Part shown: positions 1 through 10,452 of the stretch, one piece after another
Layout of the letters: the number at the start of each line of letters is the position of its first letter
Numbering within the stretch: the stretch's first letter is position 1
Assembly (NCBI GenBank): GCA_020631735.1
Contig: CM036199.1
Span: forward strand, 22,051,553 to 22,115,552
Length of the DNA stretch: 64,000 nt
Direction: 5' to 3'
Source: Saccharum officinarum
Taxonomy: Eukaryota; Streptophyta; Magnoliopsida; Poales; Poaceae
The notes under the pieces: generated by a model
Database searches by the model: none
What the model saw: the letters and a program-made list of their open reading frames with translations, nothing else
What the model was told of the DNA's origin: nothing
Program-made: the position numbers and the translations under genes

Positions 1-2322
1 AGGGTGTGTTTGACCAGGCCCCGGTGGTACGAGCACGGTTTATCGAGCATCTCGTCAAAAACTACCGGGCCACCCTCGGGAGGGCTCGGGGGTTCTTGCG
101 CTCGGCGGCAGCCACAAGGGATCCTTGTGTGACTGCTTGGCCTTCTTCTTCTTCTTCTTGGAGTTGCGGCTGGAGCGCCTTCGTCGGCGTTCTCCTATCG
201 CTTCTCCTTTCCCTGGTGTTGTGGAGATTGCCCCTACCTCCTCCTCGCTAAAAGCAAAGTTAGTGGCAATGTCTAGGAGTTCCTTGGTGGTGCGTGGGCC
301 CTTGTGTCCCAACTCATGGATGAGCTCTTTGCAGGTGGTTCCCACGAGGAACGCCCCGACGATATCGGCATCAATCACGTTGGGCAGCTCGGTGCATTGC
401 CGAAAGAAGCGCCGAATGTACTCACGGAGAGTTTCATTTGGCTTTTAGTGGCAGCTCCTGAGGTCCTAGGAGTTTCCAGGGCAGACATAGGTACCTTGAA
501 AATTTTCCATAAAAACCTTTACGAGGGCGGCCCAGTTGTGGATGCGTCAGGCCGGAAGATGCTCCAGCCAGGGCTCTTGCTGAGTCGACCAAGAACAAGG
601 GAGATTGCAAATGATGAAGCGGTCATCATCCACGCTGCCTAGCTAATAGGTGAGGTGGTAGTCATCAAGCCAGAGCTCGGGTTCGTCTCCCCGGAGTACT
701 TGGTGACATTGTAGGTTGCCAGAACGCGCACCAAAAATGGCGTGTTACGGCTGTCTTGGCTGAAGACCCATGGTACCAGAGGTTCAAGTGATGGGCTCTG
801 GTCCTCCCTGCTGTCATAAAGGCCGCCCCGTCGAGGGTGGTAATCGCAGCTGGCACCATTCTCCTTGTGCCTTTTGCGCGCATTAGAGGACGTTGCGCGC
901 GTCGTAGTTGTGGCCAACGCCGGTGTGGACATATGGGGCTTATCTCCCACTTTCTGTTGTTCCAGGTGGACTGAAGCTTCCTTCTCGTGTGCCACCGATG
1001 TGTCGGGCTGTTCAAGTCGAGCTTGGGCCAATGCCATCGGGACACGAAGCTTTTGGCCTGCTGCACTGTGACACATTCAAGAAGGGCACGCAATTCCTTG
1101 TGGGCTTGCCGCCCCTCTGGAGTCGACGGTTTGGGCTTCGTCCGGAGGAGGATTGCCATGGCGGCAACATTCTGACTCGCCCTGGTAAAGAGCGGTGGAT
1201 AATCACCGCCATCATCATCATAGATGCGGCGGTGGACGTCGCGAGCTCTACGTCGAGCCGCGTCACCATCGTTGCGACTCTCGAGCTCTTGCTCGAGTGT
1301 CATGCGTAGCTGCGCCAGTCGCTATTGCTCCTCCTCGAGCTTTCTCTCAAGCTCCCAGAGTTGTCTAGCTGGGGCTGTGATTACCCCACGGGTGTGTGGC
1401 TGGCAGTATCGCTGCGCGCTGCGGGCGCGGCGTTATGAGTCACGACATTGGAGGGGTGTGTTTACCCTCATTCTCGTTGGGGTTCCTTCGTAAAACTACC
1501 ACATCCCATCGCACATGAAGCACTCTAGAGATGGGTCATGGCTCTCGTCGTCGAAGTCAAAACCCTCAAAGAGGTAGTTGCTGCTGAAAAGGAACTGGCA
1601 TAGAGCCTCCGTCATTGAGCCTAGAGAAATCAGCATCAACCCAGCTGCCATCGTCCTCCTCAGAGTCGACGCTCGAGGACATCATGGTAGTCGCGAGGAG
1701 CTTCGACAGGGACTCCAGTGGTGTCGTGGCAACCCCGGAGGAATCCTCTGCGGGCCGTGTCAGATGGTGTAAGTCCTTGCAGCATTGTGCAACCCATAAG
1801 GCCACGCCATTTGCGCTGGAGCGCTTATCTCTAGGGAGAGCAGTGGCTTCCCTGAGAGCTGTAACAAGGCATTGGTAGAGATGGAATGGAGGTAATGGAG
1901 ATCATCCTAGGATGGTTGTGGCTCTAGGATGGCGTCAAACTGACGCTCCAGCCTCAAGTGGTCAAAACCATGGGGCTGAACGCCCATGGAAGCCCATGCC
2001 TCATTGGCATACAGGCAAAGACCAACCATCAACTCAGAGATTGAGTCGATATCGACAGGTGAGCTGAGTATCTCAGCAGGGAATGGTGGGGCGCACTCCC
2101 CCTCCACGCCGGTGGGAGATCTAGGTCCCCGACACACCTCGTCGGAAACCCAAAAGGGACGCATGGTTGACCAGCACGGAAGGAGGGAGCAGGGACCAGA
2201 TTGTGATCCACCCCCATGCAAGAGGAAGTCAGGCTCCCAAACCGATATGGGAGCCCCAGAGTGAAGCGAACGTGATGATCGGCCATCTGAAGCCTGACAA
2301 AGCGAATCATGACGCGCAGAAG
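1..2322 (-). pseudogene. Degenerate Ty3/Gypsy gag region
   Basis: On the minus strand this stretch reads as broken pieces of a grass Gypsy gag polyprotein. The 5' part (about 2322 to 1907) is open and contains PVDIDSISELMVGLCLYA, a segment I associate with the start of such gag proteins. A middle piece (1303 to 665) contains a charged helix and an AILLRTKP segment. The gag core lies near 378 to 55, with the motifs GTTCKELIHELGHKGPRTT and KELLDIATNFA, followed by a lysine-rich run. The pieces lie in different frames with stops between them, so no single protein can be made. The element continues beyond the left edge, so pol cannot be judged. The lineage (probably Tat-like, without chromodomain) is inferred from memory of similar gag proteins. 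Plus-strand ORFs here are shadows. Confidence 0.65.
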
Positions 2323-2775
2323 TGAAAGCCCAAGTTTGGTTTTGTGTAATTAATGACACCAAGTTGCTAATGCTATTGTATCAAGTGGATGAGTTATGCA
2401 TAAGCAACACATGTGATGAAGGAGCATGTGGCATGAAGTGATGGCCACAAGATCACAAGAGGTGGAGATGCACATAAAATGATGATCAAGGTGATCAAGC
2501 ATGTGGAGATGGACATAGAACAAAAGTGATCAAGGCAAAGGTATAATCGTAGGGTTCACTTTGCTGGTCTAAGATGAGTAGAGAAGTGATTGACCGGTTT
2601 AGGATTGATAGCTGACTATCAAGACGGGCAATCACGGTTAGCTCGTGAATCAAGTGCTACTAGGTCATCATTTTTAGCATATGCATTAGGATCTAGTAAA
2701 GAGAGCTAACATAACTCCTTCGAGAAAATGATTGTGAAAATACTAACACACATGTACATGGTGATATACACATGA
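2323..2775 (+). repeat. Truncated LTR of the CCGGACGCG-rich family
   Basis: It begins TGAAAGCCCAAGTTTGG and runs into the assembly gap. It matches the start of the LTR at 63171 base for base over long stretches, and the reverse complement of the right end of the element at 11058-13279 more loosely. It is inserted in the Gypsy gag remnant. Its 3' part is lost in, or beyond, the run of Ns, and unrelated sequence follows the gap. Confidence 0.7.
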
Positions 2776-2875
2776 NNNNNNNNNNNNNNNNNNNNNNNNN
2801 NNNNNNNNNNNNNNNNNNNNNNNNNNNNNNNNNNNNNNNNNNNNNNNNNNNNNNNNNNNNNNNNNNNNNNNNNNN
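2776..2875. other. Assembly gap (100 N)
   Basis: A run of exactly 100 N of unknown true length. It truncates the LTR on its left. The true distance to the La gene on the right is unknown. Confidence 0.99.
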
Positions 2876-3452
2876 TGTGCCGTTATTTTGATGTGATAGG
2901 AATTTTGCATAGTAAATTTGGAAAGAAAAAAAAAATTGGCATCTAAACATGGCCCAAGCGAGATCAGGAGCAACAGCAACCCTGTGAGACGAGCACAGAC
3001 CGTGACATCCATCATCTATTCGTCTCAAGAAAAATGCAAAGGTCACACAACGCGAAATCATACCACCATCAGAAGGTGTTTCTCCTACCACCGTGATGTA
3101 GCCAGCATCAGAGTTCTTGCAGTCGTTGTATACGACCCTTCCGGGTCATCGTTGCTGTTATTTTACCCAAAAAAAAACAGTATCAGAGTTCTGATTTCAG
3201 AGCTCTGTAGCTTATAAACTTTAAAGGACCTCCTTTTTCTTCACACTCTCGAGGATATCCACGTTCAGTAAAATTTCCTCTACTCAATTCTCATTATTAT
3301 CAGCATGCCTCATGGTTCATAGTCTGCTTTTCAAAGTTCAGGCCAACATTCACAAAGAGCAAATAAACATAAAAAAAACAAATACCGCTTCCACGGAAGC
3401 AGCACAGCATATATATGTTTTCCTCATTATATAGACTAAATCTATCCTGCAT
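2876..3452. other. 3' flank of the La gene
   Basis: AT-rich sequence downstream of the La stop codon on the minus strand, so it should hold the 3' UTR and the polyadenylation site. No other coding region is supported. The right half (about 3230-3452) is the likeliest 3' UTR. Confidence 0.5.
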
Positions 3453-5061
3453 CTAAACTTTTTGAGCTTTATTGGAGGCTCTGTCACGGGAGTCGAAGTG
3501 GCGCCCCCGCTTCCCACCACCAAACTGCTTTCCACCTCTGTTATTCTTCCAATCTCTGGAAAGTTTGAACAAAACAAACCACATCATTATTTTTGGACAA
3601 CTGTTTGACAATGCTAAACGTGGCATGGAGGATTTTTGGACAACTGTTTGACAATGCTAAACGTGGCTTTGGAGGATAAATCGACAAAACAATGCAGCTG
3701 GTGTATCCAACTCCCTCCATTTCAAAATGCAAGTAGTCATCGTTTTGTCATATCAAACTTCTTTAACTTTGAGCGAGTATATAAAATCAGATTCGTTTCT
3801 TCAAATCCACAATGAAATGTCTTGATAGTACATTTTATTTGGTACTGTAGGTGTTAATATATTTTTTCTATAAAGTTGGTCAAGGTTAGAGAAGAAGTTT
3901 TGGAAATGAGGGACTACTTTGCTCTGTATGACAAGCAAGTTTTCCTCAGTACAGTTTCCAACAAATCAAGATTGTACAGAAGAATATTTCTAATTCTAAT
4001 ATGCAAATTATACAAGATCAGTTCTGATGGTGGGAGTCAATATTACTGTTAGCAAATTCAGTTCATGATAACATTATTCAAGAGAAAGCGAAAGTAACTC
4101 AACGGGGTCATGCATATAAACTACCCAGGTTCGAGTCTCTCTTCAACTCGAATTTGGACGCCTACTTCTAAATGAAAAACACCTATTTCCATCTAGGTTG
4201 AGGTTGGTCAGACAGTTTTTTCAAGTAAAATACAAGTCTTTTCTTCTCTTTAAAACTTGAATGTGCATGAAATAAAATAAAATAAAATAAAATAAAATAA
4301 AATAAAATAAAATAAAATAAAATAAAATAAAATAAAATAAAAGGGCCGACAGAGGGAGAACTGGGAACAACTCCAACAAAGAAACATGGCAAATAGATCA
4401 TACCGTCCTCTGTTGTTTCGGCTATCTTTATATTTCTCCTGACCGCCTCGAATTGCACTCCAATAATCCTTTTCGGCTTGACCTGCATGATTGCAAAGTT
4501 ATCTATCATTCAAGTGATTGAGTATAGCATTTGGATATGGTGAGCTCATACACATAACCAAAATGATGAATGGCTACAATTCAAATAGAACGATGAATGG
4601 CTAGATGTATTTAAAAAGAACGAAGAATATCAATGGAACTAATTTCAAGGTATTTTTACAATCTGATTCAGCATAACACTCATATTTGAATTGAAATAAT
4701 TTTATTTCAGATTTATGCTGTCACACATTTAACTACAAAACCAGATGAGAGAAGCTATCAGATCGGAAACTAAGAAAACAAGTGTCAACTGAGAGAAGCT
4801 GTAGTTTCTTTACCAGACACGGGTTCCAAAGTGAGTATGTGGCCTTTCATAGTCAAACCACCTTCATCTGCAATGGCTGCAAATGCACGGGCCTTGTCAG
4901 CTGCTGTGGAATCCTCAAACCGAATGAATCCAGAATCTTCCCCAATGCTGAAGTCCACATACTTCAGAAGGAAAAAAGAAAAAGGCCAATAAGACAGTCT
5001 GGTATCAAGAATGCTATGTGATAAAAGAAACTCTATTTAAACAACTTCTAGATGCTACACT

Positions 5062-5094
<33 letters not shown>

Positions 5095-8000
5095 TAGCAT
5101 TTTGTCCCAAGCAAGTTGGGGTAGGCTAGAGATGAAACCCAAAAGAGACGATAAACAGGGAGACACATAAAGGGACATAAATGGCACAAGACAGAAAGAG
5201 GTCACGGTTCAGGCACGTTGATTGCCGGTCTCCAAGCGCTCCTGTCCATAGCCAAATCCTTAGAGATATTTCACTCCTTAAGGTCTCTCTTGACGAACTC
5301 GTCCCAAGTTAGTTTAGGTCGACCTCTACCGCTCTTTACATTATCGGCCCGCTTTAGAACCCCACTACGCACTGGCGCCTCAGGAGGCCTCCGTTGAACA
5401 TGTCCAAACCATCTCAACTGATGTTGAATCAATTTCTCCTCCATTGGTGCCACCCCAACCCTATCCCGAATATCGTCGTTCCGGACTCTATCCCTCCTTG
5501 TGTGCCCACAACACCAACGCAACATACGCATCTCTGCTACACTCAATTGCTGGACATATCGCCTTTTTGTAGGCCAACACTCAGCACCGTATAACATCGT
5601 CGGGGGAATCGCCGTCCTATAGAATTTACCCTTCAACTTCTGAGGCACCCTTTTGTCACAGAGGACGCCAGAAGCTTGACGTCATTTCAACCAGCCGGCT
5701 GAAATTCTATGCCTAACATCTTCATCAATGTCGTCCTTGCCCACCACTTGCCCATCGAGACTAACGTCTCCCTCCTCATGCCTAGTCGCGCTGAAATGCA
5801 CCTCATGTACTCGGTCTTGGTCCTACTAAGTCTGAACCCTTTCGACTCTAACGTGTGCCTCCATAGTTCTAACTTTCTATTAACCCCTGTCCTACTGTCG
5901 TCAACTATCACCACATCATCAGCAAAGAGCATACACCAAGGGATAGTTCTAACTTCTAGATGCTACACTACAGAGATACAAAATTGCATATGCATGCATA
6001 ATGCCCTTACAAGATGCAGCACACCTAAATCAAATTCAGTTTTGATCTATACTTATAATTGTCTAGGTCACAGGTTATGTGCTCTATTTAACTGAAATGA
6101 ACTAAAGTAGATAAGATAATATTTGCAAAGCCAACAAAAATCTCAATCAAACAAAATCATAACATGATTCATGGCTGACAGTCAGATGAACTGGATATTG
6201 TGATTTATATAAAACTACGATCCTACCACTTCAGCCTATGAGTACTTCAATAGAAGCTGTCAAGCAAAAATGAACGAGATAATATTCTCACAATATTTCC
6301 TATCCTGCAGAAAATATGTAAAATAAACCAAACTCAAACTTATGATTCCTCGATAGTTTCACAACCCGAACCAGAATAGGTGTTTGCTTATTGCAAATGA
6401 TGAAAGGAAACATGAAATTTGCCTGTTCTTCTTTTTATTAAGAAAATTGAAACAGAAATCTGTCTGTTCTGGTATTTCCTAAGGTTGTGAAGATGTTACA
6501 CATTACAAAATGAATGTGAAAGGCAGATGTAACTATGAACACAATATTAATATTAATAAATCATAAAGTTTGAACTTCCTCATTTATCTGCTTGTTTTAT
6601 CATGATGTTTAATATTGAAAGGATGGTGACGCAACAATCTCACAAGAAAAGGGTATCTTGCAGGTATCATATAGTTTCATAATGCAAATAGAAAGTGTGA
6701 AAGATTAACAGACCACTAATGGTATAGGGCAAAAGAAAAAAGAAGCAAAAGTAAATATGTATTACCCGCACTGTGCCAAATTTAGTGAATTCTTCTTTTA
6801 GATCCTCCCTCGAGATTGTATCTTGATCATTATCTGAAGGGCTTTTATCATCCTTGTCAACAGATTGTGAAGTTTCCCCAGCAGATAACCCTTTCAATTC
6901 CTCAACGGCATCTGACTGCGCCTCACTCACATTGCCTTTATTATCAGGGATCTTCTCTTCATTCTCTACACTAGATTTCTCTGTAGCATCAGAAGCTTCT
7001 TCATTCTTGGTAAGGTCAGAGTCATCTACTTTGCCCCCACCATTTTTTTCTGTCTCACCATCAACTGCAATTTTCTTCAGCTTGAAGGCCAGAATCAGAC
7101 CTTTTGGATAGCTGTAACCAATATTGATGCATCATGGTGTTAATTGAAACTCGAAGAAATATAAATAAGAAACATATTAGATAAAGAGTATTTAATCTTC
7201 ACCATGACCGCTCTTATTAGGATGTGACTTTTCAAATGCTTCTTTCTTTGCCTCTCTTTCAGTATCAAATTCTTTCCTACATTATTTCATAATAGGATAC
7301 AGGATATATATTGTTATACAGATAAACTCAAAAGTGTAAAAAAAAAAAAGTCGCTAAAGTCAAAATTCTGAAAATAATAGGAGCTGATTTTGGAATCATT
7401 CAACCAGAACAAACAGCTTAACATTTGTAGCATAAAGAACTGCAACCATAAAAGCAAGATTCCCATCAAAACCAAACAATAGAACAACAACAACAACAAA
7501 GCCTTTTAGTCCCAAGCAAGTTGGGGTAGGCTAGAGTTGAAACCCAACATGAGCCCCTAGTCATGGTTCAGGCACGTCAATAGCTGCTTTCCAAGCACTC
7601 CTATCCAAACAAAGATCTCTAGGTATATCCCAACCTCTTTAAATCTCTTTTTATTGCCTCCCCCCATGTCAGCTTCGGTCTTCCTCTACCTCTCCTCACA
7701 TTGATATCTCGACTTAGGACTCCACAATGCACTAGTGCCTCACCAAACAATAGAACAACTAGGAGAATATTTTTGGGGAGTGCGCCAGTGGCCTGTGAAT
7801 GAGAACCTGCTCAAACTCCCCAATCCTTTAGTGAATGCAGCGGAGGGGGCATTTTCAAGATAAAAAGAACAACTTCATTGTCGAAACTCAAAAGCATGAA
7901 CACAGCATTTTCTAATTAATAGATAGCACCTCATAAGAAAATAAATTGAACTGGTAGTTGGTTTACTTTGGTCTTATTTGCAGGTCTGCCCCAGCAAAAA

Positions 8001-9322
8001 CGAGATTTTTCTCGAAAACACCTTTTGCTTCATCTTCGTCTGAAAATTCAACTAAAGCAGTGCCACAGAAATGTCTTTTGTCCGAAACATGTCGAGGTAG
8101 CCTCACACTATTTACCTGTAATGCAAATAGTACACATACAAATAGTATTAGCAGTATTTACTATTCACATTGCAATATTAATGTACATCTAGTATTGGAA
8201 TGGTAATGGCCTAATACACCAATTTATCATATTGACCGCTGATGCATAACCTCAAGGATGTGAGTTCATACAGTACATTTAGGTGCAACATTCAGTGCTA
8301 ACAGACATAAAGCATACCTTGCCACACTGAGCAAAAAAAGATTCGACTTCCTCCAGTTTTACATTGTAAGGAAGAGGTGATGCAGCAACTGTCCTAGAGT
8401 CCACTTGCTCTATAACCTCATCTGGCTTCAACAACTCCTTAGACCTACCAACTTTCTTCCCTGTAAATACAAGATTGAACATTAATAATACAGGATATAA
8501 GCACCAAATTACTGGTGTCGTACTACAATCCAACTAAAGTGAGCATTTGTTTTTTCATTTGAACCGTGCAGCAAATGTCCATATTAGTAAGTGACCAGGT
8601 GATTCAATGACAGTTCATAATGTAAGGTTAGGTCTAACATTCATCAGAATTCAGGAAAGGGCCATTGTACTGAACATAGCTGGAAATGGAAATGGAACAT
8701 TGCCATATTCTTCTGAATGAAATTAAGCTTCTACACCATCTAAATTCAAAATCAACTTTAACTAAATACTCCTAAACAATTTCGCATAACACTTATGGAC
8801 GAAAAGGGAGAGATAACGAGCTTACCATCCTCTGATACACGGAGGGCTGTGGAACGGCGCAAGACGTCAGCAACTGCAAGTACGGTCTCCTCTGGCACAG
8901 TATCCGGTTTCACATCCCCTTCGAGACCTAGGTGTGACCTCATCCGCGAGAAGGAACAGATGAGAGCCAAGCTCACCACTGCCCAATCAGCCCCGCGCCC
9001 AAAAGGAGACAGCACAAAATTAGCACCAGAGCGACCTGAACCAGCAAGATCATCGGAGATGAAGACGAGAGCATTCTTACACCCATCCTCGCTTTCCTCG
9101 ACGGTCCTACGTAGGAACCCGTCGCGGGGGAGGTTGCTGTCGCTAAAATAGAACTCCACCTGCGACGAAAGAGGGAAAAATATTCGGTTGGGATCATAGA
9201 AATCGCTACAGATTGGAGGGCGGAACGGCACGAATCGGAGACTGTGTGAGATGTCAAACCTGGCGGATAACATTCTTAGCCTTGGCGTCGTCAAGCGGGG
9301 CGGCGGCGGCGGCGGCTGCCAT
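3453..9322 (-). CDS. LA1: La protein (La motif RNA-binding protein)
   Basis: La proteins bind the 3' oligo-U ends of new RNA polymerase III transcripts and protect and fold them in the nucleus. I place ten exons: 9322-9260, 9159-9081, 8978-8826, 8460-8318, 8115-7967, 7276-about 7203, 7111-6766, 4961-4814, 4482-4404 and 3555-3453, giving about 445 residues. Exons 1-3 encode the La motif ([44 protein letters not shown]). Exons 4-6 encode RRM1 ([36 protein letters not shown]). Exon 7 holds an acidic, Ser-rich linker, exons 7-9 hold RRM2 ([17 protein letters not shown], then AEKDYWSAI), and exon 10 is a basic Gly/Arg tail ending KAQKV. Start: ATG at 9322, preceding an Ala run. All junctions are GT-AG and in phase except exon 6 to 7, which is one base out when canonical sites are used (see findings). 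Introns carry two LINE pieces and several smaller repeats. Confidence 0.9.
3589..3675. repeat. Two-copy 43-bp tandem repeat
   Basis: The unit starting ATTTTTGGACAACTG occurs at 3589 and again at 3632, nearly identical over its full length. It lies in the last intron of the La gene. Recent local duplication is the simplest reading. Confidence 0.85.
3711..3912. mobile_element. MITE-like element in La intron 9
   Basis: The left end CTCCCTCCATTTCAAAATG and the right end, which reads GTCCCTCATTTCC on the other strand, form imperfect inverted ends around an AT-rich core. This is typical of Stowaway/Thing-like grass MITEs. Exact ends and target duplication were not resolved. Confidence 0.45.
4080..4165 (+). 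repeat. Possible tRNA-derived SINE fragment
   Basis: A box-B-like motif, GGTTCGAGTCT (4128-4138), follows a degenerate box-A-like stretch (AACTCAACGGGGTCATG). This arrangement is usual for grass SINE heads. No clear target duplication was found, so this is tentative. Confidence 0.3.
4270..4344. repeat. (AAAAT)n microsatellite
   Basis: About fifteen near-perfect tandem copies of the pentamer TAAAA, in the last intron of the La gene. Length polymorphism between accessions is likely. Confidence 0.97.
5065..5950 (-). mobile_element. 5'-truncated LINE in La intron 7
   Basis: The element is flanked by a perfect 22-bp target duplication (5043-5064 and 5951-5972; starts AACTTCTAGATG). Its 3' tail is (TTG)n on the minus strand, seen as CAA repeats at about 5062-5093. 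The body encodes the C-terminal part of a non-LTR reverse transcriptase: [11 protein letters not shown] (FADD catalytic box), then [10 protein letters not shown] and [12 protein letters not shown]. It is broken by frameshifts and lacks everything 5' of the FADD box, as expected from incomplete target-primed reverse transcription. It shares the family of the copies at 7489 and 55905. Confidence 0.9.
7489..7741 (-). mobile_element. Short 5'-truncated LINE copy in La intron 5
   Basis: This is a 253-bp copy of the same LINE 3' end (CAA-type tail, then CCCAAGCAAGTTGGGGTAGG). It is flanked by an 18-bp perfect duplication (7471-7488 and 7742-7759; starts ACCAAACAATAG). It is more diverged than the copy at 5065, so probably older. 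No intact coding region remains. Confidence 0.88.
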
Positions 9323-9850
9323 GGCTAGCTTTGCTTGGGGAACGAAGGCGCTAGGGTTTTAGGAGGATGGTGGGTACAGTTTGTTTCTCGGGGGTTTTAA
9401 TTACGAAAACTCAGGGACGGGGACGGAATTTTCAAAGAAAACATATATATCCCATAGTTTGAGTAAAACGTAGAGGCGGTCTCTAAATTGAAATTTAGGA
9501 GATACTGGCAAAATTGCTCGTGCGTTGCAACGGGACACACGTCTTGAAATGGTCCTAGATGGTTTATAGCATCGTGCATTTCAATTACTCATATTTCATA
9601 CTGATGTTGTCAATCCCTGAATGCTCGTGCGTCGCAGCGGGTTTTATATCTTGTGTCATCGTTCTAATGCACTTTAGAATCAGACTACATAGGTTGGTTG
9701 GACATACGCTATTCAATTCGTATTAGTACAGCTTAAATTCAAGACAATTAAATAATTAAGATTTTTAATATCTAATTCATCATATATTACTAAACCTTAA
9801 TAAAATTAGCTGGCCAAGGAACTGTATACAAAACTGATGGGTGGAAGTTA
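9323..9850. other. La 5' flank with two repeat motifs
   Basis: The 5' UTR and promoter of the La gene should start here, reading leftward. No TATA box is convincing. The motif GCTCGTGCGTTGCAACGGG (9516-9534) and a variant (9623-9641) are typical of a widespread grass repeat. No gene is supported. Confidence 0.5.
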
Positions 9851-10452
9851 GTAGATAGACAAAGCTAAAAGGAAGCAAAAAAAAACCGTGCTTCCATTAT
9901 TTTTTTCTCTTTTCTTTTTTTATTCTTTTATATTTTATTATTTATTTCTTCTTTTCCTTATCCCATCGCTCCCACCCCGGGATCTCGCAGCTCGCGCACC
10001 ACGGTATCTTTCTTCTCCGCCGCTCCATCGCGCCCGCTTAGCCAACTACCACCGCCCTGCACCACCCGTCGCGCCATGAGCGTCGGCGCGCCACCTCCTC
10101 CGCCGCCCCTCCCGCTGCACCTACCGCGCCATCTCACCCCTCGTCGCCGCCCTACCTCCCGCCGTCGTTCATGGCCGGATGCCCCTCTTCTCCGTTCCCC
10201 TCACGCTTCTTCTCCGTTGCCGGCTACACGCGCGAGAAGGGAGGAGCAGCCGCAGGGCGTGGATCTAGGGGCAGCGGTGTCCATCCCGCGTGAGAAGAGA
10301 GGAGGGCTGGTAAATGCTACTTTTCCCCTCGCACTTCTTCTCCGTTGCCGGCTACACGCGCGAGATAGGTGGAGCAGCCGCAGGGCGTGGATCTAGGGGC
10401 AGCGGTGCCCATCCTGCGTGAGAAGAGAGGAGGGCTGGTAAAAGCTTCTTTT
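9851..10452. repeat. GC-rich region with a 128-bp tandem duplication
   Basis: A pyrimidine-rich tract (about 9895-9960) leads into GC-rich, gene-like sequence. A unit starting CCCCTCACGCTTCTTCTCC at 10197 is repeated at 10325. Small ORFs are open across it but resemble nothing I recognise and run through the duplication. It may be a captured gene fragment in a mobile element, but I could not find the element's ends. Confidence 0.5.
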
